Positions 23,941 to 35,321 of a DNA stretch of 64,000 bases are shown in pieces (position 1 is the stretch's first letter; each line of letters starts with the position of its first letter). The position numbers and the translations under genes were made by a program. The notes below the pieces were generated by a model, which worked only from the letters and a program-made list of their open reading frames with translations, searched no databases and was not told the DNA's origin. The DNA is taken from assembly GCA_020631735.1 (NCBI GenBank), contig CM036221.1, forward strand, positions 12,009,381 through 12,073,380, given 5' to 3'. The stretch comes from Saccharum officinarum. Lineage: Eukaryota > Streptophyta > Magnoliopsida > Poales > Poaceae.

Positions 23941-26372
23941 ATCAAAAAAGAAACAAGAATGGACTAACTAAATTTTACTTTCGTTCCTCTCTAGTTTCTC
24001 CTTTTCTTCTTGAACCCTATCTTTTCGTCCTCGATTTCTAGTCGATTTAAGCCCATTTTCTAGTCGATTTATTACTCAGATATTTTTGTGACAAAAGCTG
24101 CATGACATCAAAATTCAAATGCAATTATCAGCACCAAGTCAATAATACTAGCAGGACCCGTGCACAGCACGGTTTTTTTTTTCGGATCCGGTATGGTGAC
24201 GGATGTACCGTTGAAATGGGTTTGTACTTTTCATACCGGGATACTGTTGGTGGGCCCGTACTGTTCACTATTTTGAAACACGTTACTGGTTATGGCAGGT
24301 ACTGTTTAGGAGACCCGTTACTGTTCTTAACGGGTAGCAGGTACTGTTCATGGGACCTGTTACTGTTCTTACCGGGTAGGGACTGTTCATAAAGATCTGT
24401 TACTGTTGCTAGAAGTGCCGCAGCCGTTGACTGTTGTGAGAACAGTGGAATGAGAGAGGAGGCGGAAGTCTGGCCATCCACGAAAATTATAGTATTGTAT
24501 AGATTGGTCCTACTATATGTTCGTACTATTTCTAATCTAAATTTTATAATTTCCAAAGTTTTCTGTGTTAATTGACGCAGAAATGTGCGACACAGGGCTT
24601 TTAATTTGTGTGTTGTACCAGGCCCTGGCTGGGGGGTTGGGGGGTGGAGAGGGGGGTTCGAGCTGGGCTGCCGCCCAGGGCCCTCGAGGCCAGGGGGCCC
24701 AGCCCCAAATACGTAAGTAGTAGTGTTCTTCTTTCTATGGCCCGTGTCGAGTAGGCTGAACCAGGCATACGACTCCGCGTCGAGTAGGCTGGCCTTCCAC
24801 GTTCGTGACTCGTGTGCCCTTCCGCCGCGCGGCCGCGACTCCGCCTTCTTGCGCGGAGTGAGCGACTCCTGTGCTAGGCTACGAGCAGTGAGCGATCGAT
24901 CCCGTGCGTCTTGGTGATCTTCGCGAATCGTGACTCCCGTGCAAGTGCGAGCAGCCACCGGCCGGTGGCATCCACTTCCGTCTGTCCTGCTCCTAGTCTT
25001 CGTATACAGAGGTAAGAATTAAGAAACTGGCCCTAAGCGGCCAAGCCCCCCTAATCAATATTTGCTTTTGAGTTTTGTCCCCGATCTTTATTCTTTATAC
25101 TTCTTTAGATTTGGGATTTAGGAATCGTGCAGCAATCATGTTGAATTTAGTATGTCATATTTTTTAATTACTTACTACTTCTCTAAATTTATAGTGTACT
25201 CATGTTGCCCAAAAAGCATGCATCTGGAAGTGAGAAAAGAAAAAAGAAGAGAAGAACAGAGGGCTCGATAGAATGAAAAGGAGGATCGATTGATATATTT
25301 TTTAAGAGTAATACAAGCACTACAATAAATGCAGGTGAGTGGGCAATGATTTGGCAACTTTATACATCGAGAAGAATCTATTAGATAAAATTGATATTGA
25401 GGCCATCATTAATGACTTCGTAACAATAAATGTTAGAAGAAAATTTTAATGTAAGATAAGATATATAACTTGTTTCATAAGAATGTTTTTATGTATTACA
25501 CTTAATAGAAACGTCATTATATTATTAGAGTTGTATTAAAGGGCCCATCTTTATAGTTTAAATGGACAGGACTGGGCCTGTGTTGTGCCAAGTTAAAAAC
25601 CATTATTCTTGCTCAAAGTTTGCATCTCTTTAGGATTCCACGCACACGTGTCGTGTGACTGCCTTCTACCTGTACTATATATTATTCATATTATCCATTG
25701 TGATATTTTTGTGAGCCAACAAAAGTAGGTTTTGTGAGCCAACGAGATGAACTGGAGCACGAATCCGACGACGGCCGGAGAGAGCTGCGGAATGGCCGGC
25801 CGGCGCGGTGGCGGCCCCCGGCTCGACGGTGCACCGGAGAGAGCTGCGGAATCTCCAGCACAGGTGAGAGTGCTGGAGAAACGTTTTTTACTGCATGGCG
25901 CGAGCGTTTTTTTTAATAATCATTTTCAGAAAATGGGCCGGATGGCGGCGTGGACTTTAGCAGTAGGCCCAGCGTGGCCCAAGCATCTCTCTCTTTGTTG
26001 CTTCTTTAACAGGCCCCACCTAGAACAGGGTACAATTTTCTGTCGGGCTTAACAATGAAACGTACTTGTGGCCCAATTCAAGGCTAGTAATGCCATGCAT
26101 TTCCTTTTTCTTTTTAACTTTCCTCTCCAAAAATGTTACCCTTCTTACCTTTGGAATTCAAATCATTCCATTATTACCGTTACATGTAATAATAATCATT
26201 AAACCTGCAAGTTATCAGCCAACTCAATTACAATCAGTTATGTGAAAGTTAGAATCTATATACGGAGTATCCCATTTCAACTATGAACTTTTGCCACTAA
26301 TCCGTAGGATTCAGGGGAGCTTTTTACCAATAACCTTTGAAATTTAATGGAACCTTTTTAGTTAAGGAAAAT
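23941..26372. other. Intergenic, repeat-rich, no gene recognised
   Basis: Includes the TACTGTTC array (24230-24410), a GC-rich patch (24600-25000) with long but unrecognised open frames, and a duplicated GGAGAGAGCTGCGGAAT (25779 and 25835). Nothing could be tied to a gene. Confidence 0.4.
24230..24410 (+). repeat. Degenerate short tandem repeat, GGTACTGTTC-type
   Basis: The word (G/T)TACTGTT recurs seven times or so within 180 bp, alternating with GGGACC/CGGGTAG spacers. It looks like the body of a non-autonomous repeat whose termini were not resolved. Confidence 0.5.
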
Positions 26373-28293
26373 TTCAAATTACTTCTCTAAGTCTGGACGA
26401 CATCTAGATAACTCACTAAATGTAACACCCTAAAAATTGGTTTCTCAAATTTAGTGATTAAATTGAGCATTTATTTAATTTCATGCATTTAATGTAGGAC
26501 AAATAATAACTTTTTGTTTAACTAAAAGTAATATAAGGTTTAGAAACATCTATGTTGCATTCATGCTGGCCGCATTTCTTTATTTGAGTGAAAAATGAAT
26601 TTAGAAAATTCAATAAAACCTCAAATAGGTTTGGCTCTATTTATTTAAAAGAAATAAAGTTCAAATTATGATTTAAAAGTTTTAAATATATATATATATA
26701 TATAATAAAATAGTTTGAGTTCTAGAAGTCTCAAAAAAATGTAATTTAAATATAATTTCTAAAATCATAGTCAAACTCTTTAATCCTTGTTTGACTAAAA
26801 TCCTTTTGATCTCTGCCAAATCAAATCCTTGTTCATCAATTATCCATCTCATATTCTCATCACGTGATCATTTTAATCAATGAACAAAATAGTCATCGTC
26901 TCCTTGTAAACTCAATTCCTTTCTTTCCTTTTCTCCATTTTCATTTTTCATCTATCCCCTTGTCCTAGTCTGAACCAGCATAAAAATCAAGCACGCCATC
27001 TTATTCATTAATCGCAGCAGCTAATCTCTCTTTAATCCAACCTACTGTCATGGTCATGCAATTTCATATTCTTCTTTTTCTCTCCAACCATTTGTCATTT
27101 TCTCCTTTTCTTTAAATATCCTTCTTTACTCTTGTCGCTATTCCTTTCTACGTGAAATATTCCAAGCATGCATGCAAAAGTCACCAACATATCATGCAGG
27201 CCCTCAAAATTCCATCGTGACCCTTCCTTAATTTTTTTCTTTTATCCACTTCTCCTTTGCATGTATATTATATTATATATTATAATTCATGCATGCAAAG
27301 AAATAGCCATCGTGTGTCCACTGCAAAACCCATTTCCTCTATCTTTTTCCCATATATATAAATATATATATTCCTTTGCCTTATATTTAATCCTTTGCAC
27401 TTGCACGTGATGTTACTTCAGCAAGCAAGTACCAATCAGGCGATCACGTCCATAACCCAAGCAGCAATAATCACCAAGCTTGCCTCTACACGTTCGTACA
27501 TGCCTAATACCATTCATCAGCAGCTTATTATCTGTCTCTTGGACTGGCATCATCGGCCCAGGCCAGCAGCGCTCCACGCAGGCCCAGCCAGCCCACAGCG
27601 CCTCCTCCATCCCACTCTTACCTACAGGCGGACCCAGGGCTCACTTTCACTGTCCAGCGGGGCCCGCGTGTCATCCCTAACCTCCAGCACTCTCTCTTTC
27701 CCCTTGCATTCATGGCCGACGGGTGAACCAGGCAAGGAGCCGTCCAGGTGCACCCTCCCCTCCTTTCCTGTTGTCAATGCTGCCATCAACGCGCACAATC
27801 AAAGCCGCAGTACGCTGTCTTCAAACCTCGCCATAACCCGCCACTTATCACCTGCAGTAACCACTGGCCGCCATTGATTGCAATGAACCAAGCTCCATTC
27901 CCGTCCACGTTCCTCGCCCCTCTCCCTTTATAAGCAGCGCAGGAGCACCGCGTGCGCACCCCGCATCCACTCGGCTGCTCCTTTTCCTCTCGCCCCCGCT
28001 GCAGTGCCCTCAATCGTCGTCGTCGCCGCCATTGACGGACGCCGGTCGAGCTCGTCGATCTCCCCACACACACCGATGCTCACCTCCCCGCTTCCAGCTT
28101 TGGCATCGCAGGAGCCCGACGCGTCCGACCAACCCTTCCTCGACGCCGATCCACGCCCGCTGCACCACCTCCCGTGCTCGCCAAATCAGAGCTCTGCCCT
28201 TCACCGCCGCCTGCCCATCCATCTCGTCAGCCCGGCCGTCTTCGCCACTCCTGCTGGGCTCTACGAGACCGCAGAGGCGCGAAGAGACCTCGA

Positions 28294-28729
28294 TGTAAGA
28301 ATAGATCTCAACCGAATTGGTCCAACGGCGAACTCGGACCCCTTGACCACGCCCTGATCGAGGGTGCTCAGCAACACACGACTGGTGGGCCCTCGTCACG
28401 CAGGCTAGATATAGAAGGTGGGGGCAGAGGCTCACACTACGAGGTTCAGTGCCGCTACACCCCACCTATCTCTCTAGTCTCATCGAGAGAGATGCCTGTA
28501 AGCGACGGGAAGCCGCCACCGTCTTCACCGTCGACACCACTGCACTCCACTGCTTCACCGATGCCATGGTCGACTTCCTCTTCGTCAAGCCCAACGGTCA
28601 GGCATCCTCACCCCTCTCTCCCTTTCTAGTTCATATCAGTTCATATCCTAGGATGGTCTACATGTTCTACTCGAAATGTAAAGTTTTGTACCCGCTAGAT
28701 CTACCCTAGATGATCCACAGAATACAACA
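28294..28729 (+). repeat. 5' LTR of the copia element
   Basis: Starts TGTAAGAATAGATCTC and ends GAATACAACA. 436 bp. Confidence 0.9.
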
Positions 28730-28730
28730 T

Positions 28731-28744
28731 TGATATCAAGAGCC
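28731..28744 (+). promoter_or_regulatory. Primer-binding site (initiator tRNA-Met type)
   Basis: TGATATCAAGAGCC begins 2 bp after the 5' LTR. It differs slightly from the usual TGGTATCAGAGC. Confidence 0.7.
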
Positions 28745-29732
28745 TGTCTAGCATGTAGATCTGGATCTCGGGGAAAGAAGAAAAGAGAAAAGAAATCACC
28801 GATTTTGAATCGGAAGAGAAAATCTAAACCCTAACCCTAGCGGAGCCCAAACAGAGAAGAGGACGGTGAGGTGGAAGGCCTACCCGGGCCCTTTTCCTCG
28901 CCGTCGCGACTGCCGTCGCGTGAGACAGAAAGGGCCAATTGAGCCGCCAGCGAGCCGGCACTCAGTCGCGCCACGAACAGCTGGGCACCACCGCAAGGCC
29001 GCTCGACGGCAGCGTGCTCAACCACGGGCGAGCACGCGCGCCGGCGAGGGGGGCCGAGACTGCGCCGTCTTCCTCTCCTTTTTCGGCCGCCATGGTCGCT
29101 GCTGCATCTCTCATCTGGTGCGTCGCTCACGGGTGAGAGAGAAGGGGAAGAAGGAAATGAAAATTAGGGTTTGGGGGAGAGAGGCGACCAGGGTTTTTGT
29201 TGCCCGAGAGTGAAGGACGGTCGTCAGATCTTGATGAACGGTTGAGAGCTGCCGGACCAGATATGGCCCAGGTGGGGCGGCGCTTTCCCGGCCCAGGCCC
29301 AGGTTGCGGCCTGGGCACGGGGCGCGCGCACGAGCATAGCACAAGCGGACCGGGCCAAAGCGCCGAACTGCTGGTATGGCTGGGCCGCGAGCGAGTTTAG
29401 TCTACTGCTGGGCCGCGGGCTGCACTGGTTGGGCCGAGTTGCTACGCGAGCGCGCCTGCGCTGCTGGACCAAAGAGAACAAGCGCGACAGCGTGATGGGC
29501 GTCAGAAAGGATGAAAGGAAACTTGGTGAATTCGTTTTATTTTATTTTTCCAGAAACATTTTTAATGAATATTTAAAGAATTTGAATAGAATTTGATGCA
29601 AATCTCTGTACAAATTTTTATCCAATGATATTTTTTTGTTCAGAGAACAGTACAGTACATTGATGTTTCTGGGAAAATAATTAAGAGCATTTATTAATGT
29701 TTTCTGCTCGTATGTAAAGTTGTTATTTCATT

Positions 29733-30820
29733 ATTAAATTTGAACCACCAGGAGAATTTAATTTTGAAAAATGGATATGTTTTTGATTAATTATAATATT
29801 GTTATTATTCTGACCAACGTTGATTAATAACAATATTATGATGTTATGTATGAGTTTTGTCATGCATTAATTCTACTTCTGCCCAACGGTGATGTAGAAT
29901 TAGTGTAGAGGACAACTATATGAGGGCATTTTATTCACGTTTCCGCTGCAAAGTTAAATGTTATTGTCTTCTTATTAAATTCGAACCAACGGGTGAATTT
30001 AATTTGAAGAACAGTTATAGTTATTCAGTAGAAAGATATTTGTTTAAAGTTAAATTATGGTATTGTTATTTTCTGACCAACGTTAATGATAACAATATCA
30101 TAATTCTATGAGTTTTATATTTAAAGTTTAAATCTCTCATAAATTTTGCATCAAAGTGACCAATTTTTAGAGAATGGATAAGAAACAAAAGATGCTCCAG
30201 AGTGAGCAGAATGTAATGTATTTTCATGTTTCCGCTGCAATGATGATGATGATCTTCAAAATTAAATTTGAACAAACGGGAGAATTTAATTTTAAAGAGG
30301 GTTATAAGATAATTGAGTTTTCATATGTTAATTCCATTTCTGCCCAACGGTGATGTGAAATTGATGTATAAGAATGATGTTTTATTCTATTTCTGCCCAA
30401 CGGTGATATAAAATAGAATATAAAGTTTTAAAAGTTTAATGAGTATTATTGATTAACGCTTTTCAGACAAAGAACTTAATGCTTTCATTCTTGAAGGCAG
30501 AAAAGAAAATGAGCTGGGTACTTGTGACTCAGAAGATGATAAAGAAAGAAGATCATTGCATGAGGGACTGTGTTCTCTTTAAAGAATGGCTTCAAAAGAA
30601 AAGAATTCTAAGATATTGATCCAAGAAAAGAAATAGAATAATAAGAGTTTAGTTTAATAGATGCCTTTTATGTACTCTTTATGAAGAAGAATTTAATTTT
30701 TAGTTTTATCATCATGATAATAGATATAATAAGTAATATATATATTTTTCTTAATCATCATGATATGAAATGTAATAAGTGACATGCATGTTTAATTTGA
30801 CCAACGTCGGATTAAGCATG
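29733..30820 (+). other. Series of nine stem-loops with conserved CCAACG-type loops (candidate structured RNA)
   Basis: Arms and loops, left/right: 29733-29740/29755-29762; 29793-29807/29825-29839 (15 bp, perfect); 29868-29876/29894-29902; 29974-29982/29995-30003; 30053-30069/30089-30105 (17 bp, one G-U); 30258-30268/30283-30293; 30328-30337/30355-30364; 30383-30390/30413-30420; 30787-30796/30811-30820. Loops fall into two classes: 17 nt of the form TTCTGMCCAACGKTGAT, and 12 nt of the form GAACCAACGGGT. Stem sequences differ between units while pairing is kept. The zone is non-coding and lies between the primer site and pol. Confidence 0.75.
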
Positions 30821-30904
30821 TGTGTTAAAGAGTATTCAGATTTATTCCTAAATTTGATGATTGAATATGAGTCAATCCTGGCATTTATGTCCATTCAAGG
30901 GAAT

Positions 30905-31031
30905 TATCTCGCATGGCGGGAAAAAGTTTGTGATAGTACCCGCATGGCGGGAAAAGTTTGAGAAAATACCCACATGGTGGGGTAAAGTTGACATAATACT
31001 TATGTTAATCTACCCTGCATGGCAGGAGAAA
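30905..31031 (+). repeat. Tandem repeat, about 30-nt unit with GCATGGCGGGAAAA
   Basis: Four decaying units: GCATGGCGGGAAAAAGTTTG, GCATGGCGGGAAAAGTTTGA, ACATGGTGGGGTAAAGTTGA and GCATGGCAGGAGAAAGTTAT. The first three are separated by ATACC-type spacers. It sits directly after the last stem-loop and before the segment that is duplicated downstream. Confidence 0.75.
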
Positions 31032-32224
31032 GTTATGATGACCTATGTGCTTGACAGTGCTCTTCTATTGTGTCATAGTAATTAAGCACTCAATGAGTTT
31101 AGAAGACCAAAAAGTTACAAACGAACCTCAAGATAAGAATGACATGCAAGCGTGACTTGTGAAAGTTTTAATGATAAAAGACTCTGTTGAGTTCTTGAAG
31201 TGAATTGAAGAAAAAGTACTCCCATACGAATTAAGAAATAATTTTTTTTTGCATGATGTAATTATGTGGATGAAGTAAGTAATCAAAGTTACCTCATTCA
31301 CAAGAGTTTTTTGAAATTGTGGTAGAAAAGTTCATACCACATTTTCGAGGGGGAGAAATGTGAGATCAATTAAGAAAGATAATTAAGAAAGGCACTTCCC
31401 CATACTTTAGATAATATGATGCATACTATGCATTGAATGCAAGAGTGATCTATAAAAGATGAATATGATCATCGGGGAGTAAGATGGTCATAATAACGAT
31501 ACCCCTAAAGTAAAAAAAATAGCTAAATTCATGGACCTTTTACAGTTCCAATAGAAAGATAGCATAGTCGGCCAGTATTCATACTGGACGTGTTTAGAGT
31601 TATTAAGGCGGTGCTAAATGCGCCATATGAGTTTTATCAAATTAAACCCAAAATAAGAAAGTTTGAAGATGGGACAATCTGGGGGAGCATGGTACAAAGA
31701 GACCTAACTCCACAAGGAGCATGAATAATATAAACAAGGATCTTGTTACACAGGATCTTGTAAAATCAATTGTCTTTTGACAATAAAGGTCAAGAAAAGC
31801 TAGTAGCTAAGGCCCTAGAAAGTCTCAAAGAATAAGAAAATCAGATATTTCTGATGACTATAAATTCTATGTTAGTCAAATTCAAATGGAGGGTAATCCC
31901 ACCTAATTTGAAGAAGCCATGAGAGGTGTTCACTCGTCCAAGTGGCAAGAAGCAAAGGAAGATGAAATGAAATCGATAATACCAATAATATTTTGGGATC
32001 TAGAATAAATTTCTAAGGAGCCAAAATAGTAGGCTGTGATGGGTCTATAAGACAAAATGTGACTCCAAAGGGAATATGTAAAGATGTAGAGCGCGACTTG
32101 AATTGAAAATTTTTGCGCGAAGCGAATAAATAGATTACAATGAGTGCTAGTGGCACATCATGATCTGAGTTACATCAGATGAAAGTAAAAACGGTATTTC
32201 CTAATGGGATTTGTATGAAATGAT
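31032..32224 (+). repeat. Copia internal segment, source copy of a 1.19 kb duplication
   Basis: From GTTATGATGA to GTATGAAATGAT this matches 35322-36513 with about nine differences by eye (roughly 0.75%). Confidence 0.85.
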
Positions 32225-33370
32225 TACATGGCATAACCCAGAGGTTTTGTCATGAAAAGAAAAAAAATGTAAGATATGCCACATGTAGAAATATCTTATG
32301 GACTAGAGTAAATCTCTAGACAGTGGCATTTAAAGTTGAAGAATCAATTAGAAATTTTAGGTTAAAGAGAATGAGAAGACAATTGCATTTGTACAAAGTT
32401 ATAGAATGGAAAATTCATTTCCTAATCCTATATATGTGGATGACATCTTACTTGTTAATAGTAATGTCGATCTACTTCATGAGAAGAAGCTCTTGTCCTC
32501 AAGGTTCAATAAAAAAGTTATAGGTGAAATGTCTCTCGTTATAAGGATTGAAATTAACCGAGATAGAAGAAAATGGGTATTAGGACTATCGCATGGGCAT
32601 GCTAAGAAAAGTTTCTAAAGAAATAAAGTACCTATGCGGGTAAACCTACGCCTGTTCCATGGTCAAGGGTAATAGTTTTAGGAACTTTAGTGTTCCAAGA
32701 AGCAATGTGAGATTGTTATAGATGGACGTCCTATATACTTCAGCTATTGGAAGCTTAATGAGTACACAGATAAGATTTTACCCTGACATAGTTCACGTAT
32801 CCGGGTTATTTTGGCAAAAGTCCAGTCCAGATATAGATCACTGAAATGGAGTTAAGAATGTCGGCCTCATTCTAAGAAAGAAAGAACAAGTATTCTCAAG
32901 TAATTGTGGGTATAATGTTGAATTTTGGCGAGATGTTTAGTGAAACCCACATAGTAGCTAACACTCGCAGTTAGAGTTTTACTGTGGAAAAGCTCAAAAG
33001 AAATAGTTTTAGTATCATCAGTGATGCAAAGTTACAATATAGCATGATATAAGGCTACGGGACAGGCAAAATGATTAACAAATTTGTACCCGGAATTGAT
33101 AATGGTTGTCAACAGCAATAACCTTTTAAGTAGTTTGCTCCTATGACAACGGGTCAAGTGTGCTGCCAAACACATTGACATTAAAGTTATACGTTGTAAA
33201 GGAGAAAGTTCGGAATCACATTAAAAGTACTGAACATAAAAGTAACAAGAAAGTACTTGCGGATCCGCTTACCAAAGGCTTACCACCCAGTGTGGTCAGA
33301 GAACACACAATCGACATGGGTTTATGGTATAGGCTATGTTTTCCGGACAATAAAGGGCCCAAAAGTTAAA
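31755..33370 (+). pseudogene. Decayed copia pol (reverse transcriptase and RNase H parts)
   Basis: Readable pieces lie in shifting frames with stops between them: DDYKFYVSQIQMEGNPT (from 31850), EAMRGVHSSKWQEAKEDEMK and GCKWVYKTKCDSKGN (31912-32080), the catalytic YVDDI (about 32433-32447), and the RNase H tail with VLADPLTKGLPP (33250-33300). This order is Ty1-copia. No continuous reading frame remains, so the element cannot make its own enzymes. Confidence 0.85.
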
Positions 33371-33525
33371 GAATCTGTTTCAGAACAGATATGTGTATTG
33401 TAGCTGTTAAATCTATCGGCGATTGACCGTGACGATGAAGCATGCTCTATGCGCTAATCTGTGATGGAATGGTAAAAAACAAGTATGTAAAGTTTAAGTC
33501 TAAAGTTTAAATGATAAGTTGAGAT

Positions 33526-33537
33526 CAAGGGGGAGAA
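33526..33537 (+). promoter_or_regulatory. Polypurine tract of the copia element
   Basis: AAGGGGGAGAA lies immediately before the 3' LTR. Confidence 0.75.
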
Positions 33538-33981
33538 TATAAGAATAGATCTCAACCGAATTGGTCCAATGGCCAACTCGGACCCCTTGACCACGCCCTG
33601 ATCGGGGGTGCTCAGCCACACACGGCTGGTGGGCCCCCGTTGCGCAGGCTAGATATAGAAGGTGGGGGCAGGGGCTCGCACTACGAGGTTCAGTGCCACT
33701 ACACCCCACCTACCTCCCTAGTCCGCCCGAGAGGGATGCCTGTAAGCGACGGGAAGCCGCCACCGTCTTCACCGTCGAAACCACTGCGCCACTGCACTCC
33801 ACTGCTTCACCGATGCCATGGTCGACTTCCTCTTCGTCAAGCCCGACGGACAGGCATCCTCACCCCTCTCTCCCTTTCTAGTTCATATCAGTTCATATCC
33901 TATGATGGTCTACATGTTCTACCCGAAATGCAAAGTTTTGTACCCGCTAGATCTACCCTAGATGATCCACGGAATACAACA
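33538..33981 (+). repeat. 3' LTR of the copia element
   Basis: 444 bp, starts TATAAGAATAGATCTC (terminal TG mutated to TA) and ends GAATACAACA. Confidence 0.9.
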
Positions 33982-34443
33982 CTCGACACCGCTTCTTGCC
34001 ATCGATCCGTGTTCATGGCGATGTCTTCCTATGCCTCGCTGGAAGGCGCCATCACCGCTTGTCGGCATCTCTTCAACGACTGCAGCGCACTACCAGAAAA
34101 TAGATCTTTACCGAGTGCCAAACTCTTTGCCGAGTGTTTTTTTTCAGGCACTCAGCAAAGAAGCTCTTTGTCGAGTGTCAGAGAGTCAACACTCGGTAAA
34201 GAAAAAACACTCGGCAAAGACTGCTTTGCCGAGTGCCAAATCTGACACTCAGCAAAGAAGCTCTTTGCTGAGTGCCAACACTCGGCAAAGAGCTTCTTTG
34301 CCGAGTGTCAGATTTGGCACTCGGCAAAGCAGTCTTTGCCGAGTGTTTTTCTGTTGACACTCGGCAAAGAGATTTTTCAAAATACATTTTGAGGTAGTAA
34401 ATTAACTCAAATGAAAAGGTTTTGAACTACAAAGTTGTTGAAC

Positions 34444-34640
34444 TCATCAAGGTGTACAATGTTTATTTTGGTCATTTGTTCATTTGACAAATTGAACGTA
34501 AATTTGTTCACAAATCTAAAATGTCTCTCATAAGTTTTATGAAACTATAAGAGATATATATAAGATTTGTGAACAATATTAGAATCACCATGTCGGGTGA
34601 ACAAATGATCAAACTCCCAAAATAAAGTTTGTAGATCTCG
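34444..34640. repeat. Foldback in the CACTA interior, homologous to 7912-8094
   Basis: TTTGTTCACAAATCT (34503-34517) pairs with AGATTTGTGAACAA (34563-34576), and GGTCATTTGTTCATTTGACA pairs with the stretch TGTCGGGTGAACAAATGATC. The arms continue into TTTATTTTGG / CCCAAAATAAAG. It is more diverged than the copy at 7912-8094 but has the same words in the same order. Confidence 0.7.
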
Positions 34641-35073
34641 AAAAGTTATGAAATATTGTAGTAAAAAACTTTTTTCATTTGAGTTCATCTTGTCTGCTAA
34701 ACTATGTTTGAATTTTAAAAAATTAAAATTCAAATTTTTTAGACGACCTCGGAAGGAAAAACTCTCAAAATAAAGTTTGTAGATCTTGAAAAGTTATGAA
34801 TTATTGTAGTAGAAAACTTTTTCATTTGAGTTCATCTTGTCATGCTAAACTGCATCTGCATCTAAATTTTAAAAAATTAAAATTTGAATTTTTTTAAAAG
34901 AACTTGGATGGTAAAACAACCTAAATGAAAGTTGTAGATTTTGAGAAGTTCTGAAACTTTGTAGTAGACAACTTTTTGATTTGAGATAGTTTAGTGTATT
35001 AAATAACCACTTTAGTATCGGAGATAGATAACATAACATGCACAAATATCATCTCTGCACACAAACATATAAC

Positions 35074-35143
35074 AGGTCAAGTGGTCAGAGTGTGGTGCTA
35101 ATTCTGGGGGCGCAGGTCACAGGTTCGAGTCCTGCTTGCCGCA
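35074..35143 (+). other. tRNA-like module inside the CACTA element
   Basis: GGTCAAGTGGTCAGAG resembles an A box and AGGTTCGAGTCC is a full B-box match, 32 nt further on. GCAGG/CCTGC could form a T stem. No complete cloverleaf was found. Confidence 0.6.
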
Positions 35144-35321
35144 TGTTTTGTCGAGTGCCCGACAAAAGACACTCGGCAAAGACAGCTTTGCCGACAACTT
35201 TTTTGCCGAGTGTCCTTTGCCGAGTGCAACACTCGGCAAAGCCTTTGCCGAGTGCAAATGGGGCTTTGCCGAGTGTCTCATGCACTCGGCAAAGAACGCG
35301 TATCCAATAGTGGCGGCAGAG

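Larger units (their letters stand above)
28294..33981 (+). mobile_element. Ty1-copia LTR retrotransposon, full-length but defective, TSD CTCGA
   Basis: Two LTRs (28294-28729 and 33538-33981) are flanked by CTCGA (28289-28293 and 33982-33986). They differ at about 26 sites plus an 8-bp indel by hand count, roughly 6%, so this is not a recent insertion. The interior holds a tRNA-Met-type primer site, a GC-rich leader, an AT-rich zone full of stem-loops (29733-30820), and a decayed pol (31755-33370). No gag could be read. It is inserted in the 5' third of the solo LTR. Confidence 0.9.
34088..35312 (+). mobile_element. Non-autonomous CACTA element, 1225 bp, TSD GCG
   Basis: Left end CACTACCAGAAAATAG, right end CGTATCCAATAGTG, flanked by GCG (34085-34087 and 35313-35315). 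Both subterminal zones are packed with TTTGCCGAGTG / CACTCGGCAAA in both orientations (34115-34375 and 35148-35300), the expected TNPA-type binding sites. The interior is AT-rich with a foldback and a tRNA-like module. It has no coding capacity and would need a transposase supplied in trans. Confidence 0.9.

Noticed and set aside
24290..24958. 222-residue minus-strand open frame
   Set aside because: It runs through the TACTGTTC repeat and GC-rich patch, has no recognisable domain and no conserved start context.
28004..28465. Open frames on both strands before the copia element
   Set aside because: They lie in the GC-rich part of the solo LTR and run into the copia LTR; compositional artefact.
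35074..35143. Functional tRNA gene
   Set aside because: A and B boxes are present, but no full acceptor stem or cloverleaf could be drawn. Kept as a tRNA-like module only.
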